Source: an uncultured Clostridia bacterium (GTDB taxonomy: Bacteria > Bacillota > Clostridia > Oscillospirales > CAG-272). Taken from it: 5,349 bases of DNA. Of the stretch, positions 1 through 5,349 are shown one piece after another; positions within the stretch are counted from its first letter, which is position 1; every line of letters begins with the position of its first letter. The notes below the pieces were generated by a model. It saw only the letters and a program-made list of their open reading frames with translations. It did no database searches and was not told the DNA's origin. The position numbers and the translations under genes were made by a program. The DNA is taken from assembly GCA_937895775.1 (NCBI GenBank), contig CALBLD010000287.1, forward strand, positions 1-5,349, given 5' to 3'.

Positions 1-858
1 AACATAGGCTCCCCCGACGAAACAAAAGAGGCACTTGCGGCAAACGCCGACGGAATAGGACTTTTCAGAAGCGAATTTCTCTTCATGGGCAGGGACAGGC
101 AGCCGACCGAGGACGAGCAGTTCGAAGCATACAGGAGCGTTCTTGTCGGGATGGGCGACAGACCGGTCGTCATCCGCACGCTTGATGCGGGTGCGGACAA
201 GCAGATTCCCTTTCTGGAAATCGGTCACGAAGAAAATCCCGCGCTCGGCTACCGCGGGATACGGGTCTGCCTTGACAGGCGTGAGCTGTTTTTATGCCAG
301 CTCCGCGCGCTCTGCAGAGCGTCCGCATACGGCAGGCTGTCGATCCTTTTCCCGATGATAACCTCCGAAAAGGAGTTTTTACTCGCAAAAGAGGCTGTCG
401 AAGAGGCAAAAAGGGAACTAGCAGCCGAAAAGCTTCCATTTGCCGAAAACATCCCGCTCGGAGTAATGATAGAAACGCCCGCCGCCGCGATAATCAGCGA
501 CAGGCTTGCCCTGCTTGCCGATTTTTTCAGCGTCGGGACGAACGATCTGACCCAATACACGCTTGCCTGCGACAGGCAGAACCCGAAAGCCGAGCCTTTT
601 CTCGACACCCGCCACGAGGCGATTCTGCGGCTGATAAAATATGCCGCCGACTGTGCGCACCGCGAGAAAAAGACGATCGGGATCTGCGGCGAGCTTGCCG
701 CCGACCTTTCGCTGACCGAATTTTTCATAGGTATCGGCATTGACGAACTGTCGATGTCGGCATCGAACATCCCGAAAACCAAATACAAAATAGTAAACAC
801 CGACATGAGGAAAGCCGCCCATGCCTTCGGCACGGTCGCCGACGCAAAAAAACTCTGA
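1..858 (+). CDS. ptsI: PTS Enzyme I (phosphoenolpyruvate-protein phosphotransferase), C-terminal part
   Basis: Enzyme I takes phosphate from phosphoenolpyruvate and passes it to HPr, the first step of the cytoplasmic PTS sugar-uptake relay. The frame is open from base 1, so the 5' end lies outside the window; 285 residues are seen, forming the PEP-binding TIM-barrel domain. Numbered from the first visible residue, the signatures are: GIGLFRSEFLF with Arg23; VVIRTLDAGADK with Arg59; NPALGYRGIR; GVMIETPAAA with Glu158; VGTNDLTQYTLACDRQN with Asn181-Asp182; and GICGELA with Cys229 (bases 685-687). These match E. coli Enzyme I Arg296, Arg332, Glu431, Asn454/Asp455 and Cys502 with a constant offset of 273, so there are no internal gaps and all catalytic residues are kept. 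About 273 N-terminal residues, including the phospho-histidine and HPr-binding domain, lie upstream. The gene ends with TGA ten bases before a terminator stem, so it is last in its transcript. A PEP synthase or PPDK homologue is unlikely given the motif match. Confidence 0.97.
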   Translation, partial: NIGSPDETKEALAANADGIGLFRSEFLFMGRDRQPTEDEQFEAYRSVLVGMGDRPVVIRTLDAGADKQIPFLEIGHEENPALGYRGIRVCLDRRELFLCQLRALCRASAYGRLSILFPMITSEKEFLLAKEAVEEAKRELAAEKLPFAENIPLGVMIETPAAAIISDRLALLADFFSVGTNDLTQYTLACDRQNPKAEPFLDTRHEAILRLIKYAADCAHREKKTIGICGELAADLSLTEFFIGIGIDELSMSASNIPKTKYKIVNTDMRKAAHAFGTVADAKKL

Positions 859-867
859 CAAAAGCAT

Positions 868-916
868 GACCGACAGGATGTCATGAAAAACATCCTGTCG
901 GTCGGTTTTTATTTTT
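868..916 (+). terminator. Rho-independent terminator after ptsI, shared with the convergent kinase gene
   Basis: A perfect 14-bp inverted repeat (868-881 with 890-903, GACCGACAGGATGT and its complement) encloses an 8-nt loop CATGAAAA. It is followed on the plus strand by GG, TTTTT, A, TTTTT, a classic intrinsic terminator for ptsI. On the minus strand the same stem begins 5 nt after the kinase stop codon, but the tract after it is only CTTTTG, so termination in that direction is probably weaker. Confidence 0.9.
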
Positions 917-2297
917 CGTCCTGTCGGATTTCCTGCTGTCTGAGCGGAATGTCAGCCGTAAAACGGCTTCCCTTGCCGAGCGTACTCTCGACCGTGACGC
1001 TTCCGTTATGATAGCCTGCGATCCACTTGACCATGGTCAGCCCGAGCCCCGAGCTTCCGGTGTCGGTTCTCGAATTGTCGGCGCGGTAAAAACGCTCCCA
1101 TATCTTCGGCAGATCCTCTTTCGATATTCCCTTTCCGTCGTCCGAAACGGTCAGCCTTGCAACCGGCTTGCGGTTGAACTGCTTTTCCATCGAAAGCGAA
1201 ACCTTTATGTGTCCGCCCTTTTTGCCGTACTGATAGGCGTTTGACACCAGATTGGTGACCAGACGTATCATCAGCGAGCTGTTGATCTGCGCTCTGATCT
1301 GCGGATCGACCTCCGAGCTGTCAAGCGTTATGCCGCTGTCGGCGTGAAGTTCTCTCTGCTCGTCGCAGACGAGCATCACAAGTCTTGACAGATCGTCCTC
1401 CTCAAAATTCTTCTCGACCTTTCCGCGGTCTATCCTCGAAAGTTCAAGAAGCTCAAGCACGAGCTGCTTCATCCTGCCCGCCTGTCTGCCTATCGTCTCG
1501 ATCGCCTGCCTGTATTCGTCGCCTGTCGGCTCGGTCTTTGACGTCGAAATCAGCTCGCACTGCGCAAGTATCACGGCGGTCGGTGTCCTCAACTCGTGCG
1601 AAGCGTCGGATATGAACTGTTTTTCGTTCTCGAACGAACGGTCAAGCCGTTCAAGCATTGCGTTTACCGTCTTTGTAAGCGCATATATTTCGTCCCTGCT
1701 TTCGGGATAAGGGATCGTTTTCGAAAGGTCGCTTCCGTCGATTATCGCGTTCGTCGCCGACGAAAGCTTTGAGATCGGGGAAAGCAGGCTCCTCGACAGA
1801 AGATATGTCAGAACCGCGAAAACGAGCACTGCCGACGGAACCGCGACATATGCGGTTTTGCGTATGTCTGCGGACACGGCGTCATTGTCCGGATATTCGG
1901 TATATCCCCTCAGATAGACCTGCTTTTTGCCGCCGATATCGCATTTTTTGTCAAAAATGAAATAGACCTTTCCGTTTTCCCCGGTGACCGTTCCGTACCG
2001 CTTGCTGTCGGGCGTCGGCTGTACGGTAACTCCCTCGGGTGGTGCGCCGAGCAGACGCTCACCTTTTTTCGTATAAATGACAAAGGTTATGTTTTCGTTT
2101 TCGGAGGCAAGTCTCGACGGAAGCTTCTTTTCGCCGTCGATCGCCTTTGCCGCCGACAGCACCGCCTCGCGCAGCGGTCGTTTCAGCCTGTCCTCGGCGA
2201 TCATTCTGCCTCCGCCGATTATTATTCCCGCCGCAAGACCTGCAACAATTGCGGCGATAAGCGTTATCCCGACAGTCAGTTTAAGCTTTAAAGACAT
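909..2297 (-). CDS. Membrane sensor histidine kinase (HAMP-HisKA-HATPase_c), partner of the adjacent OmpR-type regulator
   Basis: Two-component sensor kinase that autophosphorylates on histidine and passes phosphate to the regulator encoded just upstream. Taking the ATG at 2297 gives 462 residues, normal for the family. Order: transmembrane helix about 7-28; extracytoplasmic sensor region about 29-148, unrecognised and too short for most known sensor folds to be named by eye; transmembrane helix about 149-171; HAMP linker to about 222; H-box FISDASHELRTP with His234; N-box TNLVSNAYQYG (Asn349, Asn353); D-box SDDGKGI (about 385-391); F-box WERFYRAD; G-box SSGLGLTMVKW. All catalytic boxes are intact. 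The frame can also start at a TTG at 2306 (three residues longer) before an in-frame TGA at 2310-2312; ATG is preferred because GAGG lies 10 nt before it. The gene follows the regulator by about 41 nt and is last in the operon, ending with TAA against the terminator stem. The stimulus is unknown. Confidence 0.95.
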   Translation of the reverse strand: MSLKLKLTVGITLIAAIVAGLAAGIIIGGGRMIAEDRLKRPLREAVLSAAKAIDGEKKLPSRLASENENITFVIYTKKGERLLGAPPEGVTVQPTPDSKRYGTVTGENGKVYFIFDKKCDIGGKKQVYLRGYTEYPDNDAVSADIRKTAYVAVPSAVLVFAVLTYLLSRSLLSPISKLSSATNAIIDGSDLSKTIPYPESRDEIYALTKTVNAMLERLDRSFENEKQFISDASHELRTPTAVILAQCELISTSKTEPTGDEYRQAIETIGRQAGRMKQLVLELLELSRIDRGKVEKNFEEDDLSRLVMLVCDEQRELHADSGITLDSSEVDPQIRAQINSSLMIRLVTNLVSNAYQYGKKGGHIKVSLSMEKQFNRKPVARLTVSDDGKGISKEDLPKIWERFYRADNSRTDTGSSGLGLTMVKWIAGYHNGSVTVESTLGKGSRFTADIPLRQQEIRQDEK

Positions 2298-2307
2298 TCT
2301 TTTCAAA

Positions 2308-2320
2308 CCTCATCATCTCC
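2308..2320 (-). promoter_or_regulatory. Shine-Dalgarno region of the sensor kinase gene (two candidate sites)
   Basis: On the minus strand this reads GGAGATGATGAGG. GAGG (2308-2311) is 10 nt from the ATG at 2297, while GGAG (2317-2320) is 10 nt from the alternative TTG at 2306. The start is therefore ambiguous by three codons; ATG is favoured by codon type. Confidence 0.55.
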
Positions 2321-2338
2321 AATCGGCTTTATTTTTGT

Positions 2339-3016
2339 CTATCGGTCGGTGTCGCGGAGGGCGTAGCCCACTCCCCGGACCGTACACAGCAGTTTCTTTT
2401 CAAACGGATCGTCAAGCTTCTGCCGCAGATAGCGTATATAAACATCAACGACATTGCTCGAACCCGTGTATTCGAAATTCCAGCAGTGCGAGAGCAGATC
2501 CTCCCGCGAGACGACATTTCCCGAGTTCTGTATCAGCCGCAGAAGCACCGAAAACTCCTTTGCCGACAGCTCCAGCTTCTTTCCCGCACGCTCTGCCGTC
2601 ATGCTTATCGGATCGACGGTCAGATCGGCAAGACGATAGGGTCCGGCTCCCGCCTTCCCCGCTCGTCTTATCACCGCTTTCAGCCTTGCCTGAAGTTCTT
2701 CAAGCGAAAAAGGCTTGATTATATAGTCATCGGCACCCCGTTCAAGACCGTCCACCCTGTCCTCGATACCGTCACGTGCGGTCAGCATAATTACCGGATA
2801 GTCAAGTCCGCCGTCCCGCATCATCGAAAGCAGGGTCAGACCGTCGGGTCCGGGCATCATTATATCCATAATTACCGCATCGTAAACATTTTCCCGCAAA
2901 AGCGTCCATGTCTGATTGCCGTCAAATGCGCAATCGACCGCATAACCCGTTCGCTCAAGGCTCCGCACTATCAGGCGGTTCATATCACGCTCGTCCTCAG
3001 CAACAAGTATCCTCAT
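2339..3016 (-). CDS. OmpR/PhoB-family response regulator (receiver plus winged-helix DNA-binding domain)
   Basis: DNA-binding response regulator of 225 residues, the usual length. The receiver domain (about 1-118) has the acidic pair Glu7-Asp8, the phospho-acceptor Asp51 in VIMDIMMPGPDG, Thr79 in MLTARDG and Lys101 in YIIKPF, so all phosphorylation residues are present. A short linker (KAGAG) leads to a C-terminal winged helix (about 126-222) with LSAKEFSVLLRLIQNSGNVVSREDLLSHCW, the recognition-helix region SSNVVDVYIRYLRQKLDD and the closing wing TVRGVGYAL. The ATG at 3016 is 7 nt downstream of the GH76 lipoprotein stop codon, and AAAGG (3028-3032, inside that gene's last codons) is the likely ribosome site, spaced 11 nt. 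Tight spacing to both neighbours supports one transcript and suggests the kinase at 909-2297 is its partner. Target genes are not visible; autoregulation through the region before the lipoprotein gene is possible but unproven. Confidence 0.96.
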   Translation of the reverse strand: MRILVAEDERDMNRLIVRSLERTGYAVDCAFDGNQTWTLLRENVYDAVIMDIMMPGPDGLTLLSMMRDGGLDYPVIMLTARDGIEDRVDGLERGADDYIIKPFSLEELQARLKAVIRRAGKAGAGPYRLADLTVDPISMTAERAGKKLELSAKEFSVLLRLIQNSGNVVSREDLLSHCWNFEYTGSSNVVDVYIRYLRQKLDDPFEKKLLCTVRGVGYALRDTDR

Positions 3017-3023
3017 ATCCGGA

Positions 3024-4352
3024 TCAGCCTTTCAGATAGTCGGCTATGCAGATATCGAAGCGCGCGCAGATCATAAAGACGCTTGCGACCCCGCTCGGCT
3101 GGAGAACGTCGTTTTTGTTCTCCCCGCCCCAGTCTCCGGTTTTGAAATAGGGGTCGTAATAGCCTCTCTTGTCCTTGGTCGATTCGTTGTTGTCAAGCAC
3201 TTTCTCCATGTATTCGAAATAAACGCCCGGTTTTCCGCTTATCTCGGTATATTTCATGAATCCGCGCATAATCCATGCGACGCACCACGATTTGTAGATC
3301 GGGTTTCCGTTCAGTCCCACCTTGCGATTGTCGCCTGTTCCCGAAACATTGAAGCAAAGTCCCTTTGCGGCGTTTGCGAGCCTTGCCGCACGGCTCTTGT
3401 AAGTGCTTTCGCCTGTTATCTCGTAAAGCAGGCAGGCGGCATAGAGAGGCGTACCCTGATTGTAGTCCGACTTCCAGCCGTTGACGTTGCCGTTCACGCT
3501 TATGCTGTCGCTGTACAGACTGCCGTCAAGCAGTTTTTTGTTCATCCAGTCGAAGATCGACTTTCCGATGTCCAGATACTTCTGCTCTCCGGTAAGCTTG
3601 TGCGCCCAGAGGAAGCAGACCGAGATCGGACCGTTTGAGCAGGTGTTCTTGCTTCCGAACGACTTGTCCCAGTAAACTCCGCCGCCGAGAACGTCGTCGA
3701 TGCCTGTCTCGAAAAATTCAAGCAGTTCGATTGCACGGTCAAGATACTGCTTGTCCCCGAACAGTTCGTATGCGGTCAGGAACTGGTAGCAGATCCACGC
3801 GTTATCGTCGTAATAATAGTCGCCCGATCCGCCTCTGCCGGCATTGTAATATGTTATGTTTCTGAAGGTTCCCGCCGGGGTTTTCAGATTCGATACTCTC
3901 ACTCTGTATGCGGAAATTCCGTTTGTCAGCGCATCGATGTAGGTTGCCTTTATGTTTTCGTCATCGGGATAGATGCGCAGGGTGTCGGAAAGTGCCTCAA
4001 GGAAGGCACCGAACGCCCATACGAAAGCTGCTTCACTGCTTTTCGGCTCGGCGCGTACCATATGGGTGCGCGAAACATAATAATCGGATATTATTCTTTC
4101 GCAAAGTTCCTTGCCCGCAAGCGCGTATTTGTTCGTCTTTGCGCCCTCGGCAATGTCCTCGGGCGTCGGTGCGGTCTTTATCGGCATGGTCGTCACCGTT
4201 CCTTCCGTCGTTGTATTTGTTGTGTCTGCGGCATCGGTGCCGCCCGATGCGGTAGTGCTTCCGTTTCCGCCTGCAGCACAGCCTGCGAGCATCGGCAGAG
4301 TCATTGCGGCGGCAAGAACTGCCGCACACACGGTTTTTGCGAGATTTTTCAT
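3024..4352 (-). CDS. Secreted lipoprotein, glycoside hydrolase family 76 (alpha-1,6-mannanase type)
   Basis: Predicted surface-anchored endo-acting alpha-1,6-mannan hydrolase, 442 residues. A lipoprotein signal peptide (MKNLAK then a hydrophobic stretch to about 22) ends in the lipobox LAGC with Cys25 as the lipidated residue. Residues about 26-60 are a low-complexity Thr/Ser/Gly linker, and about 75-440 form the catalytic (alpha/alpha)6-barrel domain. GH76-like motifs are YYYDDNAW with the adjacent Asp182-Asp183 (the acidic pair that is catalytic in the family), GGGVYWD (223-229), KNTCSNGP (235-242), the repeated TGE-x-KYLD/TYKS helices and SDYNQGTPLYAACLLYEITG (YNQG at 297-300). The match is by motif recognition; related barrels such as GH88/GH105 or the epimerase group lack this combination. 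The ATG at 4352 has AGGAAGG 8 nt upstream. The gene follows an AT-rich gap after the cysteine desulfurase and lies 7 nt before the regulator gene. In the family, substrates are yeast or bacterial alpha-mannans; the true substrate here is not shown. Confidence 0.85.
   Translation of the reverse strand: MKNLAKTVCAAVLAAAMTLPMLAGCAAGGNGSTTASGGTDAADTTNTTTEGTVTTMPIKTAPTPEDIAEGAKTNKYALAGKELCERIISDYYVSRTHMVRAEPKSSEAAFVWAFGAFLEALSDTLRIYPDDENIKATYIDALTNGISAYRVRVSNLKTPAGTFRNITYYNAGRGGSGDYYYDDNAWICYQFLTAYELFGDKQYLDRAIELLEFFETGIDDVLGGGVYWDKSFGSKNTCSNGPISVCFLWAHKLTGEQKYLDIGKSIFDWMNKKLLDGSLYSDSISVNGNVNGWKSDYNQGTPLYAACLLYEITGESTYKSRAARLANAAKGLCFNVSGTGDNRKVGLNGNPIYKSWCVAWIMRGFMKYTEISGKPGVYFEYMEKVLDNNESTKDKRGYYDPYFKTGDWGGENKNDVLQPSGVASVFMICARFDICIADYLKG
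3028..3032 (-). promoter_or_regulatory. Response-regulator ribosome binding site inside the end of the GH76 gene
   Basis: The minus strand reads AAAGGC-TGA-TCCGGAT-ATG. The AAAGG is made of the last Lys and Gly codons of the lipoprotein gene and sits 11 nt before the regulator ATG (3014-3016). No better Shine-Dalgarno exists in the 7-nt gap, so ribosomes finishing the lipoprotein probably help load the regulator message (inference). Confidence 0.55.
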
Positions 4353-4360
4353 CTGTCTTT

Positions 4361-4367
4361 CCTTCCT
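4361..4367 (-). promoter_or_regulatory. Strong Shine-Dalgarno of the GH76 lipoprotein gene
   Basis: The minus strand reads AAAAGGAAGGAAAGACAG followed by ATG. AGGAAGG ends 8 nt before the start codon, near-ideal spacing, and fixes the start at 4352. It is a doubled purine-rich site, stronger than those of the two downstream genes. Confidence 0.75.
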
Positions 4368-4368
4368 T

Positions 4369-4396
4369 TTATATTATATGTCTTATATTATATGTC
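4369..4396 (-). repeat. Perfect 14-bp tandem direct repeat, AT-rich, before the GH76 gene
   Basis: Plus-strand TTATATTATATGTC occurs twice head-to-tail without mismatch (4369-4382 and 4383-4396). On the minus strand, the direction of the downstream gene, each unit is GACATATAATATAA. The distal copy overlaps the last codons of the cysteine desulfurase. The block is far more AT-rich than its surroundings and includes two TATAAT boxes. It may be a slippage duplication or a regulatory site. Confidence 0.85.
4373..4392 (-). promoter_or_regulatory. Candidate promoter -10 elements (two TATAAT boxes) for the GH76/two-component operon
   Basis: TATAAT in the minus-strand sense lies at 4373-4378 and again at 4387-4392, one per repeat unit. 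I see no good TTGACA at 16-18 nt upstream of either: the sequences there read TAAATG and AAAAAG. A TTGCAC occurs (about 4403-4408), but only 10 nt before the distal box. A start from the distal box would give a leader of roughly 30 nt, from the proximal box only about 15 nt. This could be an activator-dependent promoter, or merely AT-rich sequence. Confidence 0.4.
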
Positions 4397-5336
4397 ATTT
4401 ATGTGCAAGCTTTTTTGCGTTTTCGGCGATCGCATCGGCGGCGGCGATCACCTCCGATTCGCTGTTATCCGGGCATAGACTTATCCTTACCGTCGAATCG
4501 GCTTCGTCCGACGACAGTCCGAAGGCTTCAAGCACCGATTTTTTTCTGTGGCTTCCGTGCGACGAGCAGGCGGAGCCGTTCGAAATGCATATTCCCTCGT
4601 TCGACAGTGCGCGGACAAGCGTCTCCGAGCGCACACCCGGCAGAGTAAGACTGATTATATGCTCCGCACAGACAGGCGGCGTGTTTATCCGCGCTCCCGA
4701 CGGTGCGGCGTTTATCCTTGCGGCAAAAAGCTCCCGCAGTTCATGCATTTTCGCAAGACTCTGCGAAAGGCGTGACCGTTCGAAATCGCATGCGGCGCCG
4801 AGCGCGGCGATCCCGATGACGTTTTCGGTTCCCGAGCGCAGACCGCCCTCCTGACCGCCGCCGTATACAAGCGGCACTATCCTTTTGGAGACAAGCAGTC
4901 CGTTTGAGACAAGCAGTCCGCCGATCCCCTTGGGTGCGCCAAGCTTATGTCCGCTTATGCTGACAAGATCGGCTCCCGATTGCGCAAACCGCAAATCAAG
5001 CTTCAGAAAACCCTGCACGGCGTCGGTGTGGCAGATTGCCCCCGGCACCTTTGCCTTTACTCTGCGGAAAATGTTCTTTATATCGTAGACCGCGCCCGTC
5101 TCGTTGTTGACCGTCATTACCGACACGAGCAGAGTGTTCGGCGTAAGTGCCGCATCAAGTGCGGCGGTATCGACGACTCCCCCGACGGTCGGAAGCAGAA
5201 CCGACTCGCACAGTCCGAACCGCTCTGCGGCGGAGATTGCCTCAAGCATTGCGGGATGCTCGCTGTCGGTAGTAATTATCCTCGGTATCTCTCTGAATTT
5301 CTTCGCGCGAAGCAGTCCGAAAACGGCGGTTTCGTT
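4395..5336 (-). CDS. Cysteine desulfurase (NifS/IscS-like, class V aminotransferase fold), N-terminus missing
   Basis: PLP enzyme that takes sulfur from L-cysteine as an enzyme persulfide for Fe-S clusters or tRNA thiolation, in the cytoplasm. The frame is open for 314 codons up to a TGA at 5337-5339; the first ATG in it is at 5249 (284 residues). Family homology is already clear upstream of that ATG (NETAVFGLL, then PRIITTDSEHPAMLEA), so 5249 is not the true start; about 70 N-terminal residues of a normal 380-400 are absent. Numbered from 5249: VNNETGAV (48-54), ICHTDAVQ (72-79), SISGHKLGAPKGIG with PLP-binding Lys102, GGGQEGGLRSGTEN (130-143), and the active-site loop SNGSACSSHGS with catalytic Cys228 (codon 4566-4568). 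Key residues of the visible part are all present. An 18-bp near-repeat duplicates six residues after the PLP lysine. It ends with TGA inside the AT-rich repeat, 42 nt before the GH76 gene. Which class (IscS, NifS or SufS) cannot be settled. Confidence 0.9.
   Translation of the reverse strand, partial: NETAVFGLLRAKKFREIPRIITTDSEHPAMLEAISAAERFGLCESVLLPTVGGVVDTAALDAALTPNTLLVSVMTVNNETGAVYDIKNIFRRVKAKVPGAICHTDAVQGFLKLDLRFAQSGADLVSISGHKLGAPKGIGGLLVSNGLLVSKRIVPLVYGGGQEGGLRSGTENVIGIAALGAACDFERSRLSQSLAKMHELRELFAARINAAPSGARINTPPVCAEHIISLTLPGVRSETLVRALSNEGICISNGSACSSHGSHRKKSVLEAFGLSSDEADSTVRISLCPDNSESEVIAAADAIAENAKKLAHK
4885..4920. repeat. 18-bp imperfect tandem duplication inside the cysteine desulfurase gene
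   Basis: Bases 4885-4902 and 4903-4920 are identical at 17 of 18 positions (only 4887 versus 4905 differs), sharing GAGACAAGCAGTCCG. The period is a multiple of three, so the frame is kept, and the protein reads LLVSN-GLLVSK just after the PLP-lysine motif. The region between GIG and GGGQE is a few residues longer than I expect for the family. A recent slippage duplication is the simplest reading. Confidence 0.7.
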
Positions 5337-5349
5337 TCAGACGAGGGTA

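Noticed and set aside
249..893. A 214-codon minus-strand open frame opposite ptsI
   Set aside because: The sense strand carries all Enzyme I catalytic motifs at constant spacing; the antisense protein is Ser/Ala-rich without a recognisable domain and runs through the terminator.
2279..2316. A short out-of-frame ATG-ATG-AGG reading frame overlapping the kinase start, as a possible leader peptide
   Set aside because: GGAG directly abuts its ATG, leaving no usable spacing, and the frame is only about 11 codons. The ATGs are explained by purine-rich Shine-Dalgarno sequence.
2077..2718. A 213-codon plus-strand open frame crossing the kinase and regulator genes
   Set aside because: It is antisense to two clearly recognised genes, has a Ser/Pro/Arg-rich composition typical of shadow frames, and matches no family I recognise.
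4111..4854. A 247-codon plus-strand open frame with hydrophobic stretches that look like membrane helices
   Set aside because: It is the complement of the GH76 signal peptide and Thr/Ala-rich linker plus the end of the cysteine desulfurase; the hydrophobicity comes from antisense Ala/Gly-rich codons.
4395..5349. TGA read as tryptophan (alternative genetic code) to explain the interrupted cysteine desulfurase
   Set aside because: TGA cleanly ends ptsI, the GH76 gene and the desulfurase itself at family-appropriate C-termini, and tryptophan is encoded by TGG in the genes here.

Overview
The window looks like chromosomal DNA from a low-GC-phylum but moderately GC-rich Gram-positive, most likely a clostridial gut-type bacterium (Oscillospiraceae/Ruminococcaceae-like). 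This is inferred from the protein flavour only: Enzyme I with the FRSEFLF motif, a Thr/Ser/Gly-rich lipoprotein linker, and an OmpR/HisKA pair. No marker gene for a firm placement is present.

Layout. Positions 1-858 (+) hold the C-terminal PEP-binding half of PTS Enzyme I (ptsI). It ends at a strong hairpin terminator (868-916) lying between it and a convergent minus-strand gene block. Read in its own direction from the right edge, that block is: a cysteine desulfurase (5336-4395, N-terminus off-window and apparently interrupted by an in-frame TGA at 5337-5339); a 42-nt AT-rich gap with a perfect 14-bp tandem repeat carrying two TATAAT boxes; a secreted lipoprotein of the GH76 alpha-1,6-mannanase type (4352-3024); 7 nt later an OmpR-family response regulator (3016-2339); and about 41 nt later its HisKA sensor kinase (2297-909). 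The kinase stop lies 5 nt from the shared terminator hairpin.

How the genes may work together. The GH76 lipoprotein, response regulator and kinase are very closely spaced, and the regulator's probable Shine-Dalgarno is the last codons of the GH76 gene. They are therefore probably one transcript and possibly one functional unit: a surface glycan hydrolase made with a membrane-spanning two-component system. That is inference from arrangement; the signal sensed and the regulon are not visible. Enzyme I belongs to the central sugar-uptake phosphorelay and the cysteine desulfurase to sulfur mobilisation (Fe-S or thiolation); neither has an obvious link to the GH76/two-component block.

Apart from the GH76/two-component arrangement, the AT-rich repeat and the broken reading frame at the right edge, the content is ordinary. 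I do not see phage, insertion sequence, CRISPR, tRNA or rRNA features. No gene-free stretch exceeds about 60 bases.
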